A stretch of DNA of 64,000 nucleotides from Enchytraeus crypticus (lineage: Eukaryota; Annelida; Clitellata; Enchytraeida; Enchytraeidae): the NCBI GenBank assembly GCA_905160935.1, contig CAJHZI010000642.1:843501-907500 (forward strand), written 5' to 3'. The position numbers and the translations under genes are program-made. This document shows, in pieces, positions 51,366 to 61,482 of this stretch (position 1 is its first letter; each line of letters starts with the position of its first letter). The notes under the pieces were generated by a model. It was not told the DNA's origin and did not search any database. It saw only the letters and a program-made list of their open reading frames with translations.

Positions 51366-54300
51366 CTACCACAGCTCTCCCTCCTTGTCCTTGGCAGGCA
51401 CCTCTATGACCCTCGGCTTGTCAATGATACGAGCTGTTCTCTGACCTTTCTCCACTATGCCGATGATCCAAGCCTGGTAGCCCTCCTGCTTCTCTATGTC
51501 CTTGCAGAATGCTGCAGCCTGCTCACGCGGTAGAGCTATCATCAGCCCACCTATACATATCAACAACTATGGGCTATACCTAAACATATCAACACCTATG
51601 GGCTATACCTAAACATATCAACAACCATGGGCTATAGTTAAAGCAATATGGTAGAGCCATCATTAGCTCACCTAAATATATCAACACCTATTGGCTATCC
51701 CTAAACATATCAACAACTATGGGCTATAGTTAACGCAGTGTAGTAGGGTATCATTAGCCTGTCTGTAATACAATGCGACATAAAATACATATTTAGATCT
51801 CTCTCTCTCTCTTAGTACACTGCCTACTGGCAGGTCCATGGTATATAACGCCTCCACTCTTCTCTGTCTTCTGCCTTCCTCTTCATTTCCACACATGAGT
51901 GGGTTTTTAAATCATCTAACATACCTAATCTCGACCTGCCCCTGTCTCTTTTTCGTTCCATTCTACCTTCTATGACCTATATTTAGATATCACTAAAATA
52001 CATCTAAGAATCAGTACATTGAAGCAAAGCAGTTTTATTGAGCATCACACTTAAAAATAAACAAATTACTAAATTTATAAATATATAAACTAGCCCATAA
52101 CCAGTAAAATGATCAGGTACCCAGCAATGACATCAATCACCTTAAAATAATTTAGAAGCTGCCAAGCAAACCAGTATGAAAGTAATCATCGCCGTGCCTC
52201 AGAGTTAAGAAACCAACAATAAACCAAATATTAGGATTTCATATCATGCAATCTTCAGTTATTCTATGGAACATAAGATTTTAATTAAGATTTACTCACC
52301 AGATGTCTCAGCAGATTGACCCTGCAGCAGACCAAACATGTTACCACAGGCCTTGCTGATGGCAGCCATCTTGGCAATGATCGGCAGATTGTGTATGACA
52401 AAGCCAACCTCGTTCTTCTGTACTGCGGCCAGCTGATTGGCGTGTCCCAGGATGCCATAGCCTCCGATGTCTGTTGCACCGTGCGCGTTGTACTTGTGCA
52501 TCAACAATGCAGCTGTGTGCACATATAAGTATAATATATCTTTATATGAACATGTGATAATTATATATGTAAATCAGGCATGCACGATTTAGAATGCTAG
52601 TAATTCCTACAACACTGATATATCTATAGATAACACAACTTACACCTGTGCAAAAGTTAACGTACTACACAGCACCTAATAACATATATACAACAATATC
52701 ACAAACATTATGCGCGGAAATATAGAGAGAGTGAGAGATGATAAGGAGTGAGACAAAGAAGAAAGAATCGTCTGCAGAGAGAACTAACCGATGCGATTAA
52801 GACGGGCCATGGAGTACATAGCTCTCTGATAAGAAAATAAAATAAAATAGAGAGAGTGAGAGAAGATAACGAGTGTGACAAAGAAGAAAAGAATCGTCTG
52901 CAGAGACTATTAAGGCGGGCCATGGGGTACATAGCTCTCTGATAAGAAAATAAAATAAAATAGAGAGAGTGAGAGAAGATAACGAGTGAGACAAAGAAGA
53001 AAGAATCGTCTGCAGAGAGAACTAACCGATGCGATTAAGACGGGCCATGGAGTACATAGCTCTCTGATAAGCTTTACGTAAATCCTCCTCTCCCAGGATA
53101 AGCTTGATTCTGTTCCACTTGTCAGGCATATCCAACCACTGATAGGCATTGGTAGCCACCTGGGTGCCTAGAGGCTTCGTTAACACTAACACATCGCCTA
53201 CCACAGCATTATCAGGCCTACAACACAACAGTTAAACACCTATATCTCTAGTGCTCTAGTTAACATATTACTATCATATATAATTATTAGCATATTACTA
53301 ACCAGAGCATTAGCTGGGCTATAGTAGAGTAACATGGAAACTTCATAAGAATCCAGACTTCTAGCACAATGATATTATGTACAGCGAATAAAACCATCAT
53401 TTAAAAATTGAAATGAAACGATTCTGTTAACTAACAACCACTAGTCTATCGATTATGCCTACAAATATGATAAGTCAACATTGTATGAGCAGTTAGGGTA
53501 CTGGAAAAAGGAACAAAGAAACATTCCTTCAATATGCAAATATAAATATTAAATATTCATAAACATGTAATTTAACCTAAACATTCAAAGTTATGGAGTA
53601 TAAAATTGATCCAAGAACACATGAAAGAATACGCAGCTTACATGATGTACTCGTTAGGCTGACAGATACTAGAAGCTATGCCACCTAGAGCCATCCAAGG
53701 GTTAACTATGGTCTGTCCTCCATTAGCTGTAGTAGCAGCTTCTTCAGCACAATCCTATTCAATCAAATCAATCAATCACTGGTTAAATTCTATCGTCTGT
53801 CATACAATATCTATATTATCTCTCTCATACAACTAGTACTAGTCAATCCTATTTATCAATTAATCAGTCACTGGTTTCTATCTTCATCAACTTCTCCAAG
53901 TTTCTTCCTAACCTAAACACAATATTATTCAATCTTGAAAATCAATCACAAACATCAGAACAATTTCATGGGTCTTCCATTAACAATTTTAGTTTTTCTT
54001 AAGAACAAAACTATTTAGTAAACACAATCAGCCATCTTACAGTCACTGTTTAAGTATTGTTCATTAATTCCATTAGCAGCTTCCTCAGCAAAATCCTACT
54101 CAATGCAATCAATAAATCAACCAAGTAATCAGTCAATCAATTCAACCTGTCAGTCAACGGATAACAGTTTGCTGACTTCCATTAGCTCTAATGTCACTTC
54201 CACAGAACATTCATACTAAAAATGCACAGAAATCGATCAATGGCCAAATGTTCCATAGAGAACTTGCTCATTACTTGGCCTACACTAGCTGTGCCCGTGT

Positions 54301-55964
54301 CTTCCAATCGTACATCAATCAATCAATCAATCAATAATTCAATGAATTTAATACTGCCTCAATCCATCACACATTCAACTTACAGGCGTCAATTTCTTAA
54401 CTGAGTACATGCTTCAGGGACAAATCAATTGCAATTGGTTGAAAATACAGTACAACTTTACGCTAAAACGGATGAGTATATATTGAATGAGAGCACAGAA
54501 GAATGAACCTTGAACCCGCTCATGATCAGAGGCAGGACAACATCTCTCTCTTTGTCAGTCATCTTCTGACTCACCGCCATCGTCACCATCATGTTGTCAC
54601 ACTCCGTCACACCCATAGCATACAGGTCACTGAGCACTGCGGCACAGGCAACCTTCCCCTACAACAATAACAAGTTAACAACAATGAGTCAATCAATCAA
54701 TCAATCATAATGACTATAGAGTACAGGTTACTCAGCACTGCGGCACAGGCAACCTTCCCCTACAACAATAACAAGTTAACAACAATGAGTCAATCAATCA
54801 ATCAATCATAATGACCATAGAGTACAGGTTACTCAGCACTGCAGCACAGGCAACCTTCCCCTACAACAATAACAAGTTAACGAGTCATTCAATGAATCAG
54901 CTGAGCCGGTACCATGTTGGTGTGTTGTTCAACTTCAGGTCAGTGGGTACAGGGTTCAAATCAAGTGCTTACCCTTTCACTGGTACGCCTAGAGACAAGA
55001 AACTGATATTAACGAAGCTTAAGATCAATCAACATGCTCTACAGTAGTTACCAATGAAATATAGTATAATAGCCATACAATAGTCACCAACATAAATAAA
55101 GAAACGATAAAACAAATTCAAACAAGAAACAAAAATCATGGTAATTATAAATTTTGACTAAAATACGCCGAGGAAACAACGAATATAAATTTGCATCAAT
55201 TTAGATACTCAATGAGTTTGTCACACTAGATGTAAGTCGTACATATTTAAATAAAATGTACCTGCATGTACGGATCATCAAGATTAGGATAGAACATAGA
55301 GCCGCACTGGACCAATGAGAGACCTCCATGACGTATTGGTGTTATGCTGGCATCCATACCGATACCTACACAACAGATGACAGAACTAATGAAATGAACG
55401 TAGGTGTCGTTTCATCAGTGCTCACACTTAAACATTAACTCACATTATAACTCTAAATAAAATCATTATTGATATACTGAATTACCTGCACTAAATCCTA
55501 TTCAGCATCAGAGATACACATAATTTATTTAATACGAGATTTAAATAACTCTACGTAAAGCAGTTACACAATTTAACACAAAGTTTAATCAATTTAGTTT
55601 TATGCAGATTCGTACCCATACGAGGTGACGGCACGACATACTGATACTGAGACTGCTCAGCCTCTAATTGTTGCCTCTCCTGCTCCTTAAATGGGCTAAT
55701 GAGCCGCTTGAAGGCCTCCGTTGGAAGCTTGCAACCAAGTCCCTTCAGATCAGAAAACTTTGTCAGGCGAAAAGATGCGTCCAGATCATGCACCGTGGGA
55801 TCGAATGGCCTCCGAACTGGGACCAGGACCTCTGCAGGCTGAATCACCTGCTGTTGTTGGTGTTGTTGCTGCTGCTGATGTAGTTGTTGCTGCTGCTGTT
55901 GCTGCTGCTGAACAACGTAAATCTGTTGCAACTGATGCTGCTGAAGTTGTTGATGATGCTGCAT
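51366..55964 (-). CDS. SEPHS1: SEPHS1-type selenophosphate synthetase paralogue with Leu at the Sec/Cys site (7 exons, complete)
   Basis: SelD family; true synthetases make selenophosphate from selenide and ATP, but SPS1 paralogues have lost that job. Exons: 55964-55616, 55365-55262, 54658-54509, 53754-53642, 53217-53027, 52512-52300, 51550-51366; phases close, 434 residues (human SEPHS1 392). Residues 1-40 are a Gln-rich extension. Matches include [132 protein letters not shown]. The redox position (Thr29 in human SEPHS1, Sec in SEPHS2, Cys in bacteria) is Leu76, codon CTT. The family's TTD is CGS at 137-139, so an acidic residue near the nucleotide site is lost; the Asp residues of GMD, LSD and ATD remain. 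Met at 55964 is the first ATG; the frame upstream opens only with TTG. Selenophosphate synthesis is unlikely. Confidence 0.96.
51535..51765. repeat. tandem duplications around the SEPHS1 exon-7 acceptor
   Basis: A 29-bp unit (CATATCAACAACTATGGGCT core) repeats beside the acceptor. The exon start itself, with GTAGAGCTATCATCAGCCCAC and its TATAG acceptor, recurs as a diverged copy near 51650-51675 (GTAGAGCCATCATTAGCTCAC) and again, more decayed, near 51750. Confidence 0.8.
51795..51990 (-). mobile_element. LINE 3'-end fragment, family M
   Basis: Starts CTCTCTCTTAGTACACTGCC and continues through CACATGAGTGGGTTTTTAAAT. It matches the 3' part of the 49.1-kb copy. In the last SEPHS1 intron. Confidence 0.75.
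52700..53075. repeat. approximately 113-125-bp tandem duplication of the SEPHS1 exon-5 3' end, 3 copies
   Basis: The last 37 bases of exon 5 with donor GTTAGT plus about 80 pyrimidine-rich intronic bases occur three times. The copy at 52825-52789 keeps an acceptor-like TTTTCTTATCAG and the donor. The middle copy (from 52938) has lost the donor through a 12-bp deletion. Inclusion of the 37-nt copy would shift the frame and stop within 10 codons. Confidence 0.9.
54640..54895. repeat. 101-bp tandem repeat copying the SEPHS1 exon-3 acceptor, 3 copies
   Basis: Units start near 54651, 54752 and 54853. Each carries the TTATTGTTGTAG acceptor and about 45 bases of exon 3. In the two extra copies the catalytic LSD reads LSN and the frame ends at TGA, so they are not functional exons. 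Each unit also carries a CAATCAATCAATCAAT run. Confidence 0.92.
55845..55961 (-). repeat. CAG/CAA-type repeat encoding polyglutamine in SEPHS1
   Basis: Imperfect trinucleotide run in exon 1 encoding Gln stretches of 9, 5 and 4 residues broken by Leu and His. The mixed codons suggest an older, interrupted tract. Confidence 0.85.
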
Positions 55965-56929
55965 TCTTACCAAAATTTGTGATCACTGCTAAAAATAAAA
56001 ATGCTTGAAATGCAATCGTAACCTTACAATCTATCTGTTTTAACTCCACTAGGGAATACCTTAAATAATCTTATCTACAAGTAACGTTGGAAAAGTTAAA
56101 ACGAGTTGAATCGGTAAACAGATATCTAAAAGTTACAATTGAAATTGATTGTGGCGGCTTATAGACCAACCATATTTCAGAAAATACGACGAAGCATATT
56201 TCCAGTCCTTATCTGATTATGCATCAATTAAACAAAACTTCGCATGCTGAACAGAACGGCAATTGCAAATTTTCTTAAATGACATCCGAATATAGTGATC
56301 AAACAAAACCTCCACTCCTGTTCAATTGAAACTAAAACTAAGATTCACTTTTTGTTTAAGCCGGCATGTTAAACTTACCCCGATCCGGCAAATAATTAGG
56401 CAAAAAAATAAAAATATCTACAAAATTTTTTCACCTCCGAAAATCAACAATAAATAATTTCCCAACTTGGCGTTGCAATGTGGCCGATCCACAAATCCTA
56501 CCAAATATTATAAGATCTATTATTTATGAGTTATATTTCTAATTAAAAGAAATAAAATGTATAAAGCAGAATAAAAATACAAAGAGTCCATTACATTATT
56601 CCCTTCAAACTTCAATATTTTAGTTTTTAAATAAGTACTGAAGTTCCTACTAACAAGTATTGCTTATAGACATGTGTAGGATTTGCAAATTCGATAATGG
56701 CGAAGTCTTTGTTGATGTCGAGAGGTTCACGTTCAGTTTTGTATCTCGTCACTGATTGGCTATTCTATAATGAAATGTATAAAGTTTTAGGAGATTCCCA
56801 TGCATTGGTCAAAATTTCATTCTCACCAGCCAATGAAATGTGCCTATAACACGTAATCTTTCCAACCTTATGATGTGAAATAATTATTTAACTTAACTGA
56901 ACAACCTCAGACAAATACAACTTTTAGAA

Positions 56930-57070
56930 CCTTTTTTCAATAATAGTACGTTTTTTAATCTCTAGCCAGTGCAAGGTCTGCTTTAAAATAGGAGTTAAAT
57001 ATGAGTAGGCCTACTTGAAAGTTGAAACTACGAAAAATTGCTCGTGCAAGAGAATTCGATGAGAGCTCTT
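56930..57070 (-). mobile_element. LINE fragment, family L
   Basis: Minus-strand remnant of the C-terminal block NSLARAIF...SLHWL, seen as CTAGCCAGTGCAAGG and GCTCGTGCAAGAGAATTC. Frames broken. Confidence 0.65.
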
Positions 57071-58189
57071 ACAGATAGTGTAATTAAGATACATCGATCA
57101 ACAAGGTACCACCAAAGATGTAGAATTCTTTATTCTATGGGTACCACTCGCACACAAGGCTAGCAATATTTTTTCATTATTTTATAATGTTCGAAAACTG
57201 TATTACAAGAAGAATACTCAGAACTTACAAAAAAAACCCATTACGGTATAATGGCAAAGTACAAGTATTATATTATAGTTTTTGATTCATTCCTCGTAAA
57301 CAAGCGCCCAATGCTTTCTGGCCCAGTATGCTTTGTTACTTTTACATTTAAGATAATTAAATTTAACAAGCAAAAACAAATATTATTGAAAATATTAATT
57401 AAAAGAGTGTATTAGCATATGTCTTAAGATATAGAGGATTATATATGTCGAATTAGCTATGCTAAAATACTACACAGTTACTGCATGATTAGCAATTCTT
57501 AATTTTACGGGTATTCCTGTAAAGAAAAAGAGTTCATTAGAAGCAAACATTGACTCAATGAATCACCTGTGGAAGGGCGTGTCCCAATCAAGTAAATGTA
57601 AATAGTAAATATAACAATCCCATCAGGTATTAAAAATTTACCGAAACTTTTAGTTTCAAGAAAGCACATACAATATTGGTATCATGGAATAGTTGTACTT
57701 TGTAAAAATCGATCTTTAACGATCGATCTATGGACTCTACTATCATCAATGAATATTCATTAATTTTCTAATATCCCATCGTGACTTATTCTACTAAAAT
57801 TAACTGGTAAACATAGGCACTAGTTTTATTAGTCTTTTTGATACTTTTATAGACCGTGACTTGGATAATATCTACTCCTCCTTATTTAATAATGTTTGAA
57901 ATATATATTTTTAAACTAAACTAGACGTATTAACATGTTCATTACTCTTGCTCTAAGAGAAAATGAAATAGGTCTACTTCGGGTACTTACTTCATTTGTA
58001 TTCTGAGATATTTATTGTTCAATGCCTTTTCAAAAGTCTAATCACACAATGAGCGTAATTAATTATACTGGTGTAATATATAGCTAATACTAAAGCTAGG
58101 GTTGAGAGTGAAATGATCGTCGACAGGGTTAAGCTTATGGCATCTCTATAAATAGGGCCTATATTTAAATACTCAATAACAACAACAAC

Positions 58190-58748
58190 AATACGATTAG
58201 AGTGCTACTGTTGTCCATGACAACATTGAGCACTGTGATACCAAATCAAAGCCAATGAGCAGAGTGAGGGGTCCATAAACGGTGCGAGCCAAAATGGAGT
58301 TTTACGGAATGGAGGTTTACGTGTTGGTCTCAGTTCGTGGACGTTTGGTGGATATGAAAAGTCGAAGAGAAAAGATTTCAATCGCCTGTGAAACTGTTCG
58401 TGGAGTAGGAAAGGCTGATCAGGAATAGATGAGGGGGTGCACAGAGTGGAAGGAAGAGAATTCCAGATCTGTGGGGCATGCTGGAAGGAGCGCCTAGACA
58501 GCTTGCTACGTGAAGGAAGGCTTGGTCTCTCAAGAGTGACTAACTTAGAGGACCTGGTGGGCCTGGAGGTAACTATTACCAGGAGTGGTAATAGACTTAT
58601 AAGTTAGAGAAACTGTCTTGTATATAATGCGTTCTCTAGCTTTAAGCCAGTGTAAGGACTTGAGGATTGGAGTAACATGAGAATATTTGGAGCTACGAAA
58701 GGCTGCATGTGCAAGGGAATTCTGGATGAACTGCAACCTATCAATCTA
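58190..58748 (-). mobile_element. LINE 3'-end fragment, family L
   Basis: Minus-strand 5'-truncated copy. The frame at 58736 reads QFIQNSLAHAAF and LKSLHWLKARERI, a classic LINE C-terminal block. The 3' end has GAGTGCTACTGTTGTCCATG and an AACAAC tail. Confidence 0.85.
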
Positions 58749-58765
58749 TGATATATAACCTATCA

Positions 58766-58767
<2 letters not shown>

Positions 58768-58819
<52 letters not shown>

Positions 58820-58999
58820 TAATGTTAATGTCAGTTCCTCACTCGAAAGCGATGTCTGTGACGGGTGAGCCAAGGTTTTGAACCCTGCACATACTATTCC
58901 GCGGTCTAATATCTTAACCGACATCGCCACTGGCTCAAGCCGATGTCATATATATAATTCTATATATATATATATTTCTATATATATATATATATATAC

Positions 59000-59087
<88 letters not shown>
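58768..59087. repeat. (TA)n tracts flanking a family A SINE
   Basis: Long TA dinucleotide runs at about 58768-58815 and 58950-59087 flank a minus-strand SINE A copy (58815-58947, GGTTTTGAACCCTGCACATA). The Tyr/Ile frame across the TA run is not a gene. Confidence 0.92.
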
Positions 59088-59088
<1 letters not shown>

Positions 59089-59538
59089 CCTATGTAGCCT
59101 TAACCTATCATATAGTTATTAATCCCATCTTAAATGTTAGTTTTGAAACTTCCTACCTTTGTTCCCGAGACGTAACTAGAATTTAATATATTTAAAGTTA
59201 TTTTAAACAAAGCAGGAAACAACTTATTAAACAATTAACGTAGATACCTAATGCCTGACATTTTATTACCAGGTCTTTTGAGTTACCAAGAAGGTAGAGA
59301 ATTTGACCATAAATCAACATTTATATTTAGAAAGGGAATACGGTCTGTTGGTTTTGTGTATTTGTTTGTTTCATGTAGACCTGTCAAATAAATAATGCTA
59401 AGATAAAATTGTTTGTCTTTGAAATTTTAAGTTTCCCTATACAATTAATTGTTATATTTGCTTCCAGTAGTTAGCCTAACTATCAATTTGCGTTCAGATG
59501 TTTGAGGTGTTTAGTGTGGTGTCTTTGTGTAGTGGGAG

Positions 59539-60042
59539 ATGTCTTTGAGCAGTGAAGATGACAGCGATGAATACCCAGGAACCAGAACAAGAATACCCAT
59601 TAGATCAGACAGTGCTGACACTGATAATGATGAAAACGGAGTAATCATTATACACAATCATGCAAACTTAAATAACAATCTTACAAATGATGGTGTAGAG
59701 TTGAGAAATAAAAATAACTTAAACAATAATTATAGCAATAACATTGAAGAGGATAATAGACAGAGTAGTCTTACAGCGGAAAAAAATTCGTCCAACAACG
59801 CCAGTCGGAAAAGAAATTCGACTGGAATAGATAGTAAGGATGAAGGGTGGTGGAGCTTAGGGGGTACGCTGAGGAGAATTGGGGCCATGAGTGGAGGGGG
59901 GCTGGGCCAGTTTCATGTGTGGGAAGATGAGGAGAGGGTGTTCACTAGTGGAGCACAGCAGGGAGGTGGGGTAGAGAATGGAGGACGGAATGAAATATGG
60001 GACTTAAGAGATTCTGTGGCTGAACTGTATCAATACGAGCAT
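59539..60042 (+). CDS. unrecognised Asn/Ser-rich exon, possible upstream PHLPP exon
   Basis: A 168-codon frame starts at an ATG (MSLSSEDDSDEYPG) and ends at a good donor (GAGCAT then GTATGT). The N-terminal half is Asn/Asp/Ser-rich with poly-Asn stretches; the second half is Gly-rich with GWWSLGGTLRRIGAMSGGG and ends VAELYQYEH. It looks like a genuine coding exon: long, with non-random codons. It ends in phase 0, whereas the PHLPP exon 1.4 kb downstream needs two carried bases after its nearest acceptor, so a direct join fails. Either an exon is missing in between or this belongs to another transcript. Function unknown. Confidence 0.5.
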
Positions 60043-60679
60043 GTATGTTTCTCTCAGTTTACTTTCACAGTTAATCTAATGTCTACTAACATAGTCTTTT
60101 TTTTGTAACTAACATAGTTTGTGGCTATATTCAGTAGTCATTTTATTTCTTTCAAATATCTTTCAGTAATTATTTCATTTTTGAGACTGCTAAAGAAAGA
60201 AATAATTGTTACATAGGTTTCTGAATGAAGACTTACATTTGTAGAAGGTAATAACAAGAAGACTTTAATTTAAGGAATATTGTGCTTGAGCTGCTAATTC
60301 TGTTTTAATTATCTATTGTCTCAACAACCTACAGTCTAGGTTTAGCATAATTTCTGCATTTACTCATCTGATCCTGTTTTTTAAAATCCAATTCTCTCAT
60401 CTACTCCGTTTCTTCAACTCTGTTTCTCTCATCTGTAATTTTTTCATTGACATATTCGCATTTGTGTAATCTTTTCTTATTTTCATTTTCCTTAACTTTG
60501 TAATTATGATGAAAATTAACATGTAGTTTCAGTAATTCTCCTCTCTACACAGTTCATCATAACAGCTCATTTTCTTTCTGATCTCTCACTGTTTGGCTTA
60601 AATTTTGACTCTAATCCTCTAGATCCTCTCTCCTGTTATTTGATTTCCTCTTTCTGTGGTAGGTTAAAAATACATATTT

Positions 60680-60818
60680 TCCCCTCATAGATTCATGTTA
60701 GATGATGTAAAGACCCACTCATATGTGGACATGAAGAGGAAAGTGGAAAACAGAGTCTGTGGAGGCGTTATATACCATGGACCTGCCAGTAGGCAGTGCA
60801 ATAAGAGAGAGAGAGATT
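60680..60818 (+). mobile_element. LINE 3'-end fragment, family M
   Basis: Plus-sense copy of the 3' block (GACCCACTCATATGTGGACA ... GGACCTGCCAGTAGGCAGTG) ending in a GAGAGA run. Confidence 0.75.
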
Positions 60819-61311
60819 CATACTACCTCGTCTAATTGTCTTTTTGTCACCGAACTGACACTTTAGGCAAACGGTCTCTGTTTTTTTCGTCAAAATATTT
60901 TTGCTGATTGCTCTGAATAAATCGATTTGTAGGTACTTGTTACCCAGAGACTTCTGTAACATCATTGAAAGATGAAAAATTGGACATTAAACCTTTTCAT
61001 TTAATTTTATTATTGCTATTTTTTTTTGTTTATTTTTAACTTTAATAGATTAATAGACATATATTGAGTGTATTATCGTTGCTTTGGAAAGCCTAGTTAT
61101 TACATTTTTGTACACTATGTTATGTTAAAAATTTATTTTGTATTTAAATTGCTTCAGTGAAAATAACTACATTTTGGAACATGCAACATGATTTAATTAT
61201 TCTAATATCTAAAAATAAAGTTTGCATTGCTCTGTGATTTTCGTTGATGTTCTGTGATTTTTTAATGATTCTCTGTCATTTTTACCAGCAGAAAATTTAA
61301 AAGTTTAACTT

Positions 61312-61440
61312 TTGGCTGAAGCCAGTGGCGATGTCGGTAAGATATGCGACCGCGTATCAGTATGCGTGAGTTCAAATTCTGGACTCCCCGTCGCTGACAT
61401 TGCTTTCGAGTGAGGAAACTGACAATTACATAACCTTTAG
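61312..61440 (+). mobile_element. tRNA-derived SINE, family A
   Basis: Near-complete copy ending about 40 bases before the PHLPP start codon; TGGCGATGTCGG A-box and GAGTTCAAATTCTGG B-box regions are recognisable. Confidence 0.85.
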
Positions 61441-61482
61441 CTTTTTTCCAGTCACATCATTGTAAAGATTGTTTACAGTAAG

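Larger units (their letters stand above)
55965..59538. other. interval upstream of SEPHS1, divergent to PHLPP
   Basis: AT-rich sequence that should hold the SEPHS1 promoter. Recognised contents: a LINE L scrap (56.93-57.07 kb), LINE L 3' end (58.19-58.75 kb), SINE A (58.81-58.95 kb) and two long (TA)n tracts. No conserved coding block seen in 56.1-56.9 or 57.1-58.1 kb. Confidence 0.5.

Noticed and set aside
55616..55964. SEPHS as a selenoprotein with in-frame TGA
   Set aside because: The codon at the Sec position is CTT (Leu); no in-frame TGA occurs in the joined coding sequence.
58878..59087. Tyr/Ile-rich open frame
   Set aside because: It is a translation of a (TA)n microsatellite.
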